A DNA stretch of 64,000 bases from Ideonella margarita (GCF_038066635.1 NZ_JBBUTI010000008.1:1-64000); one strand, 5' to 3'; shown: positions 23,866-33,144, counted from the stretch's first letter. A program made the numbers and translations. Notes: a model not told the origin generated them from the letters alone.

Positions 23866-25895
23866 TGGCTGCAGCCGACCGCTGGGACCTGACCTCGCTG
23901 CTGAACGCAGCCGACCCCGCAGCCCCTGCGGTGGAGCGCCACCTGTGGCTGATCCGCCTGCTTGAATGGCTGCGTGAGCCCGGGCCGCAGTCGCCCTTCA
24001 CCGAAGGTGATCTGCCTGATGAAAGTGCCAGCACGCCGTGGCCGGTGCGGCGGCTGAAGCACCTGCTCAATGTGCTGGACCGCCACCCCGAGCACCACCA
24101 GCGCATCGGCGACTTGCTGCGCACCAGCCTGGCAGGTCTTGACGCCACCGGCCTGCTGGCCGACTTCGGCTTCGCGCCGCGCCAGGGTTTCGTGAGTGAA
24201 CTGGCTGACCGCGTGCGCCTGTCGTGCCTGCCCGGCACGCCGCAAACCCGCGACCTGGGCGAGCTGTTCCGCCTGCTCTTCAACGGCGAGGACGACACCT
24301 CCTGGCTGCAGGCGATCGACGACGCCACCCTGCTGCGCTTCATGGCCCTGTGCCAGGGCGAGACCGGCGACAAAGCCTGGCGCGCCGCCGTGATCGAGTC
24401 CATCCAGCTGCTGGCCAGCCAGATGCGCGCCGCCGGCCTGGCCGGGCCGATGCGCCAGCGCATGGACCTCAGCCTGATGGCCACGCGCCCCTTCCACCAG
24501 CTGGTGCCCGCGGCCGAGGCCCTGCGCGACGAGCTGCACGAAGGCACCGATGCCCTCACGCGCCAGCAGCAGGCACACTACCTGCGCGCCGTACTGGCCA
24601 CCTGCCGCGAGGCGGCTGCCAGCGTGCGCCAGCATCTGGATGAGCACGGCATTTCCGTTGACGTGGTGTTCCAGGTCGACCAGCTGCAGGCCCGCGGCGA
24701 TCGCATCGAGGCCCTGCTGGACTGCCTGCTGGCGCCCGCGCCCGCCGCCGCGCCTGAATTGCGCCACCTGCTGGTGGCCTTGGTGGAAGCGGGCCAGGGC
24801 CGGCGCGGCATTCGCCGGCTGTTTGCCCAGCATTACGGCCTGCTGGCGCGCAAGGTGACCGAGCGCAGCGCCGAAACCGGCGAGCACTACATCACCCGCG
24901 ACCGCGCCGAATACCGGCAGATGCTGGTACAGGCAGCTGGCGGCGGCGCCATCATCGGCCTGACCACCGTGGCCAAGTTCCTGCTGGCCCTGATCAGCCT
25001 GTCGGTGTTCTGGGCCGGCTTCTGGGCAGGCATGAACTACGCCATCAGCTTCGTCGTGGTGCAGCTGCTGCACTGGACGGTGGCCACCAAGCAGCCGGCC
25101 ATGACGGCGCCGGCCATTGCCGCCAAACTCGAGAACGTGTCGGCGAGCGACGCCGCGCTGGAAGACTTCGTCGACGAGGTGGCCCACCTGTTCCGCTCAC
25201 AGGTGGCCGGCATCATCGGCAACCTGGCGCTGGTGGTGCCGGTGGTGCTGCTGATTCAAGGCGCCGCCTGGGCGCTGGCTGGTGCGCCGGTGATCGGTGC
25301 GGAGCAGGCGAAGTACGTGCTGCACTCGCTGCACCTGGCTGGCCCGACCGTGTTCTTTGCTGCCTTCACCGGCATCCTGCTGTTCGGCAGCAGCCTGATC
25401 GCCGGCTGGGTGGAAAACTGGTTCGTGTTTCACCGGCTCGACAGCGCCATCGCCTGGAATCCGCGCTTCATCCAGGTGCTGGGCGCCACGCGGGCACAGG
25501 GATGGGCGCGCTGGTGGCGGCAGAACATCTCGGGGCTGGCGGCCAATGTGTCGCTGGGCTTGATGCTGGGCATCGTGCCCGCCATCGGCACCTTCTTCGG
25601 CCTGCCGCTGGAGGTGCGTCACGTCACCTTGTCGATGGGCCAGCTGGCCGCGGCGCTCGGCGCCCTGGGCACCGACCTGCTGCGCGAGCCGGATTTCTGG
25701 TGGTGCCTGGCCGCGATCCCGATGATCGGGGTACTGAACCTGGGCGTCAGCTTCACGCTGGCGTTCCGGGTGGCGCTGGCCTCACGCGGGCTCAAGCTGC
25801 GTGACCGCGGCCGGGTCTACACCGCCCTGCGGGCCCGCCTGCGCAGCCGGCCGGGCAGCTTCCTGGTGCCGCCGCCCGATCAACCGGCCCCATAA
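23865..25895 (+). CDS. Gcr-family 'site-specific recombinase' membrane protein
   Basis: The 676-residue protein belongs to the family labelled site-specific recombinase Gcr (PF10136-type). Features seen: a soluble N-terminal half, then AEYRQMLVQAAGGGAIIGLTT and five or more hydrophobic segments (about residues 355–400, 445–475, 490–515, 560–590, 615–640), including GIVPAIGTFFGLPLEVRHVTLS. A protein with this many membrane spans is unlikely to be a recombinase; the family name is historical and function is unknown. The start overlaps the apaG stop. Confidence 0.85.
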   Translation: MAAADRWDLTSLLNAADPAAPAVERHLWLIRLLEWLREPGPQSPFTEGDLPDESASTPWPVRRLKHLLNVLDRHPEHHQRIGDLLRTSLAGLDATGLLADFGFAPRQGFVSELADRVRLSCLPGTPQTRDLGELFRLLFNGEDDTSWLQAIDDATLLRFMALCQGETGDKAWRAAVIESIQLLASQMRAAGLAGPMRQRMDLSLMATRPFHQLVPAAEALRDELHEGTDALTRQQQAHYLRAVLATCREAAASVRQHLDEHGISVDVVFQVDQLQARGDRIEALLDCLLAPAPAAAPELRHLLVALVEAGQGRRGIRRLFAQHYGLLARKVTERSAETGEHYITRDRAEYRQMLVQAAGGGAIIGLTTVAKFLLALISLSVFWAGFWAGMNYAISFVVVQLLHWTVATKQPAMTAPAIAAKLENVSASDAALEDFVDEVAHLFRSQVAGIIGNLALVVPVVLLIQGAAWALAGAPVIGAEQAKYVLHSLHLAGPTVFFAAFTGILLFGSSLIAGWVENWFVFHRLDSAIAWNPRFIQVLGATRAQGWARWWRQNISGLAANVSLGLMLGIVPAIGTFFGLPLEVRHVTLSMGQLAAALGALGTDLLREPDFWWCLAAIPMIGVLNLGVSFTLAFRVALASRGLKLRDRGRVYTALRARLRSRPGSFLVPPPDQPAP

Positions 25896-25897
25896 AC

Positions 25898-25924
25898 TGG
25901 CCGGCCATCGAAAAAGGCCGGCCA
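25898..25924. terminator. Perfect 9-bp hairpin between convergent genes
   Basis: TGGCCGGCC/GGCCGGCCA (25898–25906 and 25916–25924) encloses a 9-nt loop ATCGAAAAA, three nt past the Gcr-like stop and 9 nt past the end of the small minus-strand gene. It is well placed as a shared terminator for the converging genes, although neither side has a T-tract. Confidence 0.5.
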
Positions 25925-25933
25925 CCGGCCCCT

Positions 25934-26083
25934 TCATGGTCGGGTGTCGTCGCGCCCGCTTGTGTCATCCTCGGGTCGTTCACCGTTGCGGCGGCCCGAG
26001 AACATCGTCCACCACACGATCAGCACGAGCAGCAAGCCGGCACCCAGCGCTTCGAAAATCACCACCCACATGTCTGTTTCCAT
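25934..26083 (-). CDS. Small single-span membrane protein, function unknown
   Basis: A 49-residue frame starting METDMWVVIFEALGAG has one membrane segment (about residues 6–28, ending WWTMFSG) and a charged tail (RRNGERPEDDTSGRDD). A good RBS (AGGTGG, 7 nt) precedes the ATG. The length, topology and RBS support a real small protein, although no family is recognised. Its start overlaps the mltA start by 14 nt in opposite directions; an internal ATG at 26071 would remove nearly all of the overlap. Confidence 0.55.
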   Translation of the reverse strand: METDMWVVIFEALGAGLLLVLIVWWTMFSGRRNGERPEDDTSGRDDTRP

Positions 26084-27290
26084 TTCGCGCCACCTGACGC
26101 TGCACGCATTCTCACGCACGGCAGGGCCCGTGCTGGGCACGCTGCTATTGGCGTCGTGCGCCCAGTTCTCCACCCAGCCGGCCGCCCCCACCGAACACCG
26201 CCCGGTGCAGGCGCCTGCAACCTCAACCACCACAGTCGCGCCCACCGCCCCGGTGCCGGTGCCACCGCCGCCTGGCACGTTCGAGAAGGCCCGCGCCCGC
26301 TGGGTGCCGTCCGAGTTCAGCGAACTGCCCGGCTGGGGCGCCGACCGCCCGTCAGAGGTGATGCCTGCCCTGCGCCAGAGCTGCATCAAGCCTGCCGAAG
26401 GCTGGGCCCGCTTCTGCGAGGACCTGCGCAACCTCAAGCCGGCCGACGACATGGTGCAGCGCTTCTGGCTGGAAAGCCGGCTGCGCGTGTTCCGCATTGA
26501 AAGCCCGGAAGGCGATACCGCCGGGCTGCTGACCGGCTACTACGAGCCGCTGTTCGAGGCTACCCGCAAGCCCGCCGCCAACCGGCGCGTGCCGCTGCAC
26601 GCCCTGCCGGCCGATCTGGCCAGCCGCAAGCCCTACTGGACGCGCCAGCAACTCGACAGCCTGCCCGCCGCCCAGGCCAGCGTGAAGGGCCGCGAGCTGG
26701 CCTGGCTGGAAGACCCGCTGGATGCGCTGGTGCTGCAGATCCAGGGCTCGGGCCGCCTGCGCATCACCGAGCCTGACGGCAGCAGCCGGCTGATCCGTCT
26801 GGCCTTTGCGGGCCACAACGACCAGCCCTACAAATCGGTGGGCCGCTGGCTGATCGAACAGGGTGAACTGAAGGCCAGCGAAGCCTCGTGGCCGGGCATC
26901 AAGGACTGGGCGCGGCGCAACCCCGCGCGCATCAATGAAATGCTGTGGCAGAACCCGCGCACGGTGTTCTTCCGCGAAGAGCCGCTGCCTGACCCGTCGA
27001 TCGGCCCGAAGGGCGCGCAGGGTGTGCCGCTGACGCCCGGCCGCTCCATCGCCGTGGACCCGCAGAGCGTGCCCTACGGCAGCCTGGTGTGGGTCGACAG
27101 CACCGAGCCGCTGAGCACCCGGCCGCTGCAACGCCTGGTGGTGGCGCAAGACACCGGTTCGGCCATCACCGGGGCGGTGCGGGCCGACTTCTTCTGGGGT
27201 TGGGGTGATGAGGCCGAAAGCCAGGCCGGACGCACCCGCCAGGCCTTGCGCAGCTGGGTGCTGTGGCCGCGGGAAAGCGCGCCGCGCTGA
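26070..27290 (+). CDS. mltA: Membrane-bound lytic murein transglycosylase A (lipoprotein)
   Basis: Cleaves peptidoglycan glycan strands to 1,6-anhydro-muropeptides at the outer membrane. The 406-residue protein has a lipobox LLASC (Cys30), a Pro/Thr linker, then the MltA double-psi-barrel domain and 3D domain: GLLTGYYEPLFEA, ALVLQIQGSGRL, FAGHNDQPYKSVG, SIAVDPQSVPYGSLVWV and VAQDTGSAITGAVRADFFWG. The Asp in the last motif is the expected catalytic acid. Start set by the lipoprotein signal. Confidence 0.95.
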   Translation: MSVSISRHLTLHAFSRTAGPVLGTLLLASCAQFSTQPAAPTEHRPVQAPATSTTTVAPTAPVPVPPPPGTFEKARARWVPSEFSELPGWGADRPSEVMPALRQSCIKPAEGWARFCEDLRNLKPADDMVQRFWLESRLRVFRIESPEGDTAGLLTGYYEPLFEATRKPAANRRVPLHALPADLASRKPYWTRQQLDSLPAAQASVKGRELAWLEDPLDALVLQIQGSGRLRITEPDGSSRLIRLAFAGHNDQPYKSVGRWLIEQGELKASEASWPGIKDWARRNPARINEMLWQNPRTVFFREEPLPDPSIGPKGAQGVPLTPGRSIAVDPQSVPYGSLVWVDSTEPLSTRPLQRLVVAQDTGSAITGAVRADFFWGWGDEAESQAGRTRQALRSWVLWPRESAPR

Positions 27291-27320
27291 GGGCAATCGC
27301 TGGCTGCGCGCTGACCCGCC

Positions 27321-27914
27321 TCAGGGCGTGACCAGCCGCAGCTCGATCAGCGGCTGCTCTGAGGACGCCGGCGAATACAACGTCATCCATTCACCCGGCG
27401 GCACATACAGGCTGCCGCCGAGCACGCCGCTGGCGGCGCCCGGCACCTCGATGCGCCAGCGCACCAGCGCCGGCTGCGACAAGCCCGGCCAGGTCGGCTG
27501 CAGCTCGATCAGCGTGGTTTCCACCACGCGGCGCTCGCCACCGGCCAAGCCCGGCCCTTGCGGCGTCCAGATCACCTCATTGCTTTGCTCCACCCGCACC
27601 CGCTGCCACTGGCTGCGCACGGTGTCGCCGTTGGCGGTGCGCAGGGTCTGCACCTTCGGCCCGTGATCGGGATTGCTGTGGGTGCCATGCCAGACGCCAC
27701 CGCCCACCGGCGCGTGCTGGGTCGAGATGGTGACGCTGCCCGGCGGCCCCGATGAGCGCGGCGGCGCGGGCGAGAGCCGCACCTCCAGCGTCAGGTTGAT
27801 GCCCGGCGGTCTGGGTGAGGCCGCCCACGCGCTGCTGCGCGAGCCCAGCACCAGACCCACGCCAAACGGCAGGGCCAGCTGGCGGCGGGTGTGCGAGAAG
27901 GGGCGGTTCGACAT
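27321..27914 (-). CDS. Secreted protein of unknown function
   Basis: The 197-residue protein has an arginine-containing signal peptide (SHTRRQLALPFGVGLVLG… ending SAWAA), possibly Tat-like. The mature part is beta-strand-like with INLTLEVRLSPAP and VETTLIELQPTWPGL and no Cys. I do not recognise the family. The Gly/Pro-rich segment around residues 50–75 looks flexible. It lies between mltA (convergent) and an Lrp regulator gene (same strand, 39-nt gap). Confidence 0.7.
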   Translation of the reverse strand: MSNRPFSHTRRQLALPFGVGLVLGSRSSAWAASPRPPGINLTLEVRLSPAPPRSSGPPGSVTISTQHAPVGGGVWHGTHSNPDHGPKVQTLRTANGDTVRSQWQRVRVEQSNEVIWTPQGPGLAGGERRVVETTLIELQPTWPGLSQPALVRWRIEVPGAASGVLGGSLYVPPGEWMTLYSPASSEQPLIELRLVTP

Positions 27915-27953
27915 CGTGTCTGCTTTATCGGTGCGGTGGCTCGCCGGCTTGAA

Positions 27954-28478
27954 TCAGGGCGTGTCGCCGTGCTGCGGCGCCGGGCTCAGGTGGCCCAGCG
28001 GCAAGGCCCCGCCCGACTTCACCTCGCCCAGCGAGAAGCTGGTGTGCAGGTCTTTCACATTCGGCAACTTGAACAGCGTCTCCATCGTCCAGCGCGAGTA
28101 CGCATCAAGGTCTGTCACCAACACTTGCAACTCGAAGGTGCCTGCGCCGCTGATGTAGTGGCACGCCGTCACCTCGGGCCACTGGCGGATGGCGTCTTCC
28201 AGTGCGCGGGTGGTGTCGGCGTTGTCGCGCTCGGTGTCCACCCGCACGAAGGCCAGCACGCCCAGGCCGATCTTGCGGCGGTCGATCTCGGCCCGGTAAC
28301 CGGTGATCACGCCCAGCTCTTCCAGCCGACGGACCCGGCGCCAGGTGGGCGCTGCCGACAAGCCGATGGCAGCGGCCAGATCGGCATTCGAGATGCGGGC
28401 GTCGTTCTGCAGCACGCCGAGGATGGCGATGTCGAAACGGTCGAGGTCGGCGGTGGAGGTGGACGGGCGTTGGCTCAT
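27954..28478 (-). CDS. Lrp/AsnC-family transcriptional regulator
   Basis: The 174-residue protein has the Lrp layout. The N-terminal winged HTH has LDRFDIAILGVLQNDARISNADLAAAIGLS and RVRRLEELGVITGYRAEID. The C-terminal RAM domain has VLAFVRVD and the ligand-loop segment CHYISGAGTFELQVLVTDLDAY. It has an Ala-Pro-Thr in the recognition helix where Lrp often has Cys/Ser-x-x-x-Arg. It is divergent from the indolepyruvate oxidoreductase gene over a 246-nt, locally AT-rich spacer, so it very probably controls that gene in response to amino acids. Confidence 0.92.
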   Translation of the reverse strand: MSQRPSTSTADLDRFDIAILGVLQNDARISNADLAAAIGLSAAPTWRRVRRLEELGVITGYRAEIDRRKIGLGVLAFVRVDTERDNADTTRALEDAIRQWPEVTACHYISGAGTFELQVLVTDLDAYSRWTMETLFKLPNVKDLHTSFSLGEVKSGGALPLGHLSPAPQHGDTP

Positions 28479-28499
28479 GGGCTGCAGGCAAACCTATCG

Positions 28500-28565
28500 T
28501 TTACCCGAAATTTTCTGAAAATAGAAAGAATGTCGCTTGCGGCAGCACTTTACAGAAAGATTCAT
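28500..28565. promoter_or_regulatory. AT-rich divergent control region between Lrp and oxidoreductase genes
   Basis: The 28500–28565 stretch is markedly AT-rich against its surroundings, with spaced elements TTTTCTGAAAATAGAAAGAA and TTTACAGAAAGATTCATT. Repeated AGAAAGA blocks about 40 nt apart fit the spaced AT-rich sites preferred by Lrp-type dimers. Assignment as the Lrp target is inference from position. Confidence 0.4.
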
Positions 28566-28724
28566 TCCCAAGCACCCTGTTCAGCAGCAATCAAAAGCAA
28601 GCACCTGTCTCAGGCTTGAGCCTACACTCAGGCCAACCCCCTGCTGTGCCGGGGCCGTGCCACAGCGTGCGCCACAAGCGCCCGCCCGAGGCTGGCCCGG
28701 CATGAACTTCACGGAGACACGCCC

Positions 28725-31700
28725 ATGAACGCCCCCCTGCCCGATGCCGTGCGCCTAGCGCTGGACACCGTCACCCTCGACGACAAATACGCCTTGCCCG
28801 AGGGCCGGGCCTTCATGAGCGGTGTGCAGGCGCTGGTGCGTTTGCCCATGCTGCAGCGCGCGCGCGACGCCGCCGGTGGCCTGAACACCGCCGGCTTCAT
28901 CAGCGGCTACCGCGGCTCGCCGCTGGGTGGTTATGACCAGGCCCTGGTGGCCGCGCGCAAGCACCTGGCCAAGCAGCATGTGGTGTTCCAGCCGGGCGTG
29001 AATGAAGAACTCGGCGCCACCGCCGTGTGGGGCACGCAGCAGCTGGATCTGTACAAGGAACAGGCCAAGTACGACGGCGTGTTCGGCATCTGGTACGGCA
29101 AGGGCCCGGGCGTTGATCGCTGCCTCGACGTCTTCAAGCACGCCAACATGGCCGGCACCTCGAAGCACGGCGGCGTGATCGCCATCGCCGGCGACGACCA
29201 CGTCAGCAAGAGCTCGACCGCGCCGCACCAGAGCGACCACGTCTTCAAGGCCTGCGGCTTCCCGACCTTCTTCCCGTCGAGCGTGCAGGACATCCTCGAC
29301 ATGGGTCTGCATGCCTTCGCCATGAGCCGTTTTTCCGGCGTGTGGACCGGCATGAAGACGATCCAGGAAGTCGTCGAGTCGTCGTCGAGCGTGGATGTGT
29401 CGCCCGACCGCGTGAAGATCATCCTGCCGGAAGACTTCCCGATGCCGGTGGGCGGCCTGCACATCCGCTGGCCCGACGCGCCGCTGGAGCAGGAAGCGCG
29501 TCTGATGGACCACAAGTGGTACGCCGCGCTGGCCTATGTGCGCGCCAACAAACTGAACTACAACGTGGTGGCCACGCCGCACGACCGCTTCGGCATCGTG
29601 GCCAGCGGCAAGGCCTACAACGACATGCGCCAGGCGCTGTCTGACCTGGGCCTGGACGACGACACCTGCCGCACGCTCGGCATCCGGGTGCACAAGGTGA
29701 ACGTGGTGTGGCCGCTGGAAGCCACCATCACCCGCGACTTCGCCCAAGGCCTGCAGGAAATCCTGGTGGTGGAAGAGAAGCGCCAGGTCATCGAATACCA
29801 GCTCAAGGAAGAGCTCTACAACTGGCGCGCCGATGTGCGCCCGAACGTGATCGGCAAGTTCGAGGAAGACGAGGGCGACCTCTCCGGCGGCGAATGGAGC
29901 CGCCCGAACCCGAGCGAAAACTGGCTGCTGCGCGCCAAGGCTGACCTGACCCCGGCCATCATCGCCAAGGCCATTGCCAAGCGCCTGAAGAAGCTGGGCG
30001 TGCCGGCTGACATCGCTGCCCGCATGGACGAGCGCATTGGCGTCATCACCGCGAAAGAGCAAGCCCTGGCCACGCTGGAGCTGAGCACCGGCGAGCGCAC
30101 GCCCTGGTTCTGCTCGGGCTGCCCGCACAACACCAGCACCCGTGTGCCCGAAGGCTCACGCGCGGTGGCCGGCATCGGCTGCCACTACATGGTGAACTGG
30201 ATGCCGGGCCGCAACACCAGCACCTTCACGCAGATGGGTGGCGAAGGCGTGCCATGGGTCGGCCAGGCGCCGTTCACCAAAGAGAACCACATCTTCACCA
30301 ACCTCGGTGACGGCACCTACTTCCACTCCGGTCTGCTGGCGATCCGCCAGTCGATCGCGGCGGGCGTGAACATCACCTACAAGATCCTCTACAACGACGC
30401 GGTTGCCATGACCGGTGGCCAGCGCGTGGGCGAGCGCGCCGAAGGCCACACGGTGCTGCAGATCATGCAGAGCCTGGTGTCGGAAGGCGTGAGCAAGCTG
30501 ATCATCGTCACCGACGAGCCAGCCAAGTACGACCACGTCAGCCTGAGCCCGGGCGTGACCGTGCACCACCGCGACGAGCTCGATGCGCTGCAGCGCCAGT
30601 TCCGCGAGCTGCAGGGCACCACGGCCATCATTTATGACCAGACCTGCGCGACCGAGAAGCGCCGCCGGCGCAAGCGCGGCACGATGGTTGATCCGGATCA
30701 GCGCGTGGTCATCAACGAGCTGGTGTGCGAGGGCTGCGGCGATTGCTCGACGCAGAGCAACTGCGTCTCAGTGGAGCCGCTGGAAACTGATTTCGGCCGC
30801 AAGCGCCAGATCAACCAGAACAGCTGCAACAAGGACTTCTCCTGCGTGAAGGGCTTCTGCCCAAGCTTCGTCACCGTGGAAGGTGGCACGCTGAAGAAGC
30901 CGAAGAAGGTGGCAGGCGGCACGGCAGCGATGCCAGCCGTGCCGGACCCGGTGGTGCCGTCGGCCGATGTGGCCTGGGGCATCGTCGTGGCCGGCGTGGG
31001 TGGCACGGGCGTGATCACCATCGGCCAGCTGCTGGGCATGGCTGCGCACCTGGAAGGCAAGGGCATCGTCACGCAAGACGCCGCCGGCTTGGCGCAGAAG
31101 GGTGGCGCCACCTGGAGCCATGTGCAGATCGCCGACCGCGCGGACGCCATCTTCACCACCAAGGTGGACACCGCCAAGGCCGACCTGATCATCGGCTGCG
31201 ACGCCATCGTGGCGGCGAACAAGACCACGCTGAGCGCGATGCACCCGCAGCGCACCTTCGTGGCCCTGAACACGCACCGCACGCCCACAGCCAGCTTCGT
31301 CGGCAATGCCGACTGGCAGTTCCCGGGCGCGGCCTGCGAGGAAGCCGTGTCGAGCGCCGTCGGCCCGCAGCATTACGCCGCCTTCGACGCCGAACAAGTG
31401 GCCACCAAGCTGCTGGGCGACTCGATCTACACCAACCCGCTGATGCTGGGCTTTGCCTGGCAGCACGGCCGCATCCCGCTGAGCCATGCCGCGCTGATGC
31501 GCGCGATCGAGCTCAACGGCGTGCAGATCGACAACAACAAGGCCGCGTTCGAATGGGGCCGTCGCTGCGCCCATGACCTGCCCACCGTGGAAGCGCTGTT
31601 CGCCGCGCGCCAGGTCATCCAGTTCGTCAAGAAGCCCTCGCTGACCGAGCTGGTGGCCAAGCGCGTGGAGTTTCTCACCGCCTACCAGAACGCCGCTTAC

Positions 31701-32270
31701 GCCGAGTCCTACAGCGCCTTCGTGGCACAGGTGGCCGCCGCCGAGCAGCCGCTGGGCAGCACCCGCCTGAGCGAGGCCGTGGCGCGCTACCTGTTCAAGC
31801 TGATGGCCTACAAGGACGAGTACGAAGTGGCGCGCCTGCACACCGACGCGGCTTTTGCGGCCAAGGTCAGCGGCATGTTCGAGGGCGACGTGCGCCTGGT
31901 GCACCACCTGGCCCCGCCGCTGTTCTCGAAGAAGAACGCCGACGGCCTGCCGGTGAAGACCACCTTCGGCCCCTGGGTGCGTGGCGGCTTCCGCTTGCTG
32001 GCCCGCATGAAGGCGCTGCGCGGCACGCCGCTGGACGTGTTCGGCTACACCGAAGAGCGCCGCACCGAGCGCGCGCTGGTACAGGAATACCGCGCCAGCA
32101 TCGAGGAAGTGCTGCGCGGCCTGAAGGCCGACAAGATCAGCCTAGCTGTCGAGATTGCGCGCGTGCCGGAAGACATCCGCGGCTTCGGCCATGTGAAGGC
32201 GCGCCACCTCGGCCAAGTGCGCCCGACCTGGACGGCGCTGATGAACCGCTGGCGCAATACCGTGGCCTGA
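28725..32270 (+). CDS. Indolepyruvate ferredoxin oxidoreductase, fused alpha/beta-type (2-oxoacid:acceptor)
   Basis: The 1181-residue enzyme oxidatively decarboxylates aryl or branched-chain 2-oxoacids to acyl-CoA with a ferredoxin-like acceptor. Order: pyrimidine/TPP domains with TPP-Mg motif GDGTYFHSG (about residue 527) and NDAVAMTGGQ; CPHNTSTRVPEGS loop (about 465); Cys-rich segment CEGCGDCSTQSNC (about 668) and SCNKDFSCVKGFC (about 700), probable Fe-S ligands; then the gamma-like domain from GVGGTGVITIGQLLGMAAHL (about 756). The length fits the proteobacterial fused form. RBS GGAGA, 8 nt. Likely role is catabolism of aromatic or branched-chain amino acids under the divergent Lrp protein. 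Confidence 0.94.
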   Translation: MNAPLPDAVRLALDTVTLDDKYALPEGRAFMSGVQALVRLPMLQRARDAAGGLNTAGFISGYRGSPLGGYDQALVAARKHLAKQHVVFQPGVNEELGATAVWGTQQLDLYKEQAKYDGVFGIWYGKGPGVDRCLDVFKHANMAGTSKHGGVIAIAGDDHVSKSSTAPHQSDHVFKACGFPTFFPSSVQDILDMGLHAFAMSRFSGVWTGMKTIQEVVESSSSVDVSPDRVKIILPEDFPMPVGGLHIRWPDAPLEQEARLMDHKWYAALAYVRANKLNYNVVATPHDRFGIVASGKAYNDMRQALSDLGLDDDTCRTLGIRVHKVNVVWPLEATITRDFAQGLQEILVVEEKRQVIEYQLKEELYNWRADVRPNVIGKFEEDEGDLSGGEWSRPNPSENWLLRAKADLTPAIIAKAIAKRLKKLGVPADIAARMDERIGVITAKEQALATLELSTGERTPWFCSGCPHNTSTRVPEGSRAVAGIGCHYMVNWMPGRNTSTFTQMGGEGVPWVGQAPFTKENHIFTNLGDGTYFHSGLLAIRQSIAAGVNITYKILYNDAVAMTGGQRVGERAEGHTVLQIMQSLVSEGVSKLIIVTDEPAKYDHVSLSPGVTVHHRDELDALQRQFRELQGTTAIIYDQTCATEKRRRRKRGTMVDPDQRVVINELVCEGCGDCSTQSNCVSVEPLETDFGRKRQINQNSCNKDFSCVKGFCPSFVTVEGGTLKKPKKVAGGTAAMPAVPDPVVPSADVAWGIVVAGVGGTGVITIGQLLGMAAHLEGKGIVTQDAAGLAQKGGATWSHVQIADRADAIFTTKVDTAKADLIIGCDAIVAANKTTLSAMHPQRTFVALNTHRTPTASFVGNADWQFPGAACEEAVSSAVGPQHYAAFDAEQVATKLLGDSIYTNPLMLGFAWQHGRIPLSHAALMRAIELNGVQIDNNKAAFEWGRRCAHDLPTVEALFAARQVIQFVKKPSLTELVAKRVEFLTAYQNAAYAESYSAFVAQVAAAEQPLGSTRLSEAVARYLFKLMAYKDEYEVARLHTDAAFAAKVSGMFEGDVRLVHHLAPPLFSKKNADGLPVKTTFGPWVRGGFRLLARMKALRGTPLDVFGYTEERRTERALVQEYRASIEEVLRGLKADKISLAVEIARVPEDIRGFGHVKARHLGQVRPTWTALMNRWRNTVA

Positions 32271-32306
32271 GGCCACAGCAAACCCGAGGCCCGAGCCGGC
32301 CTTGAG

Positions 32307-32333
32307 ACGGGCGCCCCAGTGGCGCCCGTTTTT
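32307..32333 (+). terminator. Intrinsic terminator after the oxidoreductase gene
   Basis: ACGGGCGCC/GGCGCCCGT (9 bp, 5-nt loop CCAGT) is followed by TTTTT at 32329–32333. It ends the plus-strand oxidoreductase transcript and reaches the stop codon of the convergent aotP gene. Confidence 0.85.
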
Positions 32334-33144
32334 ACTTCAGGCCGCCCGAGAGGAACTGCTGCAGGCGTTCGCTGTTCGGGCGCACCAGCACCTCGCGCGG
32401 CAGGCCCTGCTCCTCGATCAAGCCCTGGTGCACGAAGATGGCATGGCTGGCCACTTCGCGGGCGAACTCCATCTCGTGGGTCACCACCAGCATGGTGCGG
32501 CCTTCACCGGCCAGCTCGCGCATCACCTTCAGCACCTCGCCCACCAGCTCGGGGTCGAGCGCGGAGGTGGGCTCGTCAAACAGCATCACTTCGGGGTCGA
32601 CCGCCAGCGCGCGGGCAATCGCCACGCGCTGCTGCTCACCGCCCGACAGCTGCGCCGGATACACATCCTGCCGGTGCGACAGGCCCACGCGCGCCAGCAG
32701 CTCGCGGCCACGCTCCAGCGCCTGCGCGCGGGGCTGGCCCAGCACATGGATCGGCGCCTCGATCACGTTTTCAAGTGCCGTGCGGTGCTGCCAGAGGTTG
32801 AAGCTCTGGAACACGAAGGCCAGGCGTGAGCGCCAGTGCTGCAGCTGTGCCGGGCTGGCCGCCGTGAGGCTGCCGTCGCGGTCAGGCTTGAGCGCCAGGG
32901 TTTCACCATTGAGCGTGAGCGTGCCGGCATGCGGCTGCTCGAGCAGGTTCAGGCAGCGCAGCAGCGTGCTCTTGCCCGAGCCGCTGGAGCCGATGATGGC
33001 CACCACGTCACCCGGTCGGGCCTGCAGTGACACGCCGCGCAGCACCTCGCGCTCACCAAAGCGCTTGTGGAGGTTTTCAACGACCAGGCCGGCGTTGTTG
33101 CCGGTGTTGTTGCTGGACTTGTCGACGGACACAGGAGCAGTCAT
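32332..33144 (-). CDS. aotP: ABC transporter ATPase, basic amino acid/beta-Asp-Arg type
   Basis: The 270-residue ATPase powers the importer formed by AotQ and AotM. It has Walker A GSSGSGKST, Q-loop FVFQSFNLW, signature LSGGEQQR, Walker B VMLFDEPTSALD and the H-loop VVTHEM. It is a HisP/GlnQ-like subunit, and the S in the insertion after Walker A (GSLTAASPAQLQHWR) matches HisP/OccP. The N-terminus has about 17 extra residues. Last gene of aotJ-Q-M-cphZ-aotP, 12 nt after cphZ; the order matches the Pseudomonas aot operon. Confidence 0.9.
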   Translation of the reverse strand: MTAPVSVDKSSNNTGNNAGLVVENLHKRFGEREVLRGVSLQARPGDVVAIIGSSGSGKSTLLRCLNLLEQPHAGTLTLNGETLALKPDRDGSLTAASPAQLQHWRSRLAFVFQSFNLWQHRTALENVIEAPIHVLGQPRAQALERGRELLARVGLSHRQDVYPAQLSGGEQQRVAIARALAVDPEVMLFDEPTSALDPELVGEVLKVMRELAGEGRTMLVVTHEMEFAREVASHAIFVHQGLIEEQGLPREVLVRPNSERLQQFLSGGLK

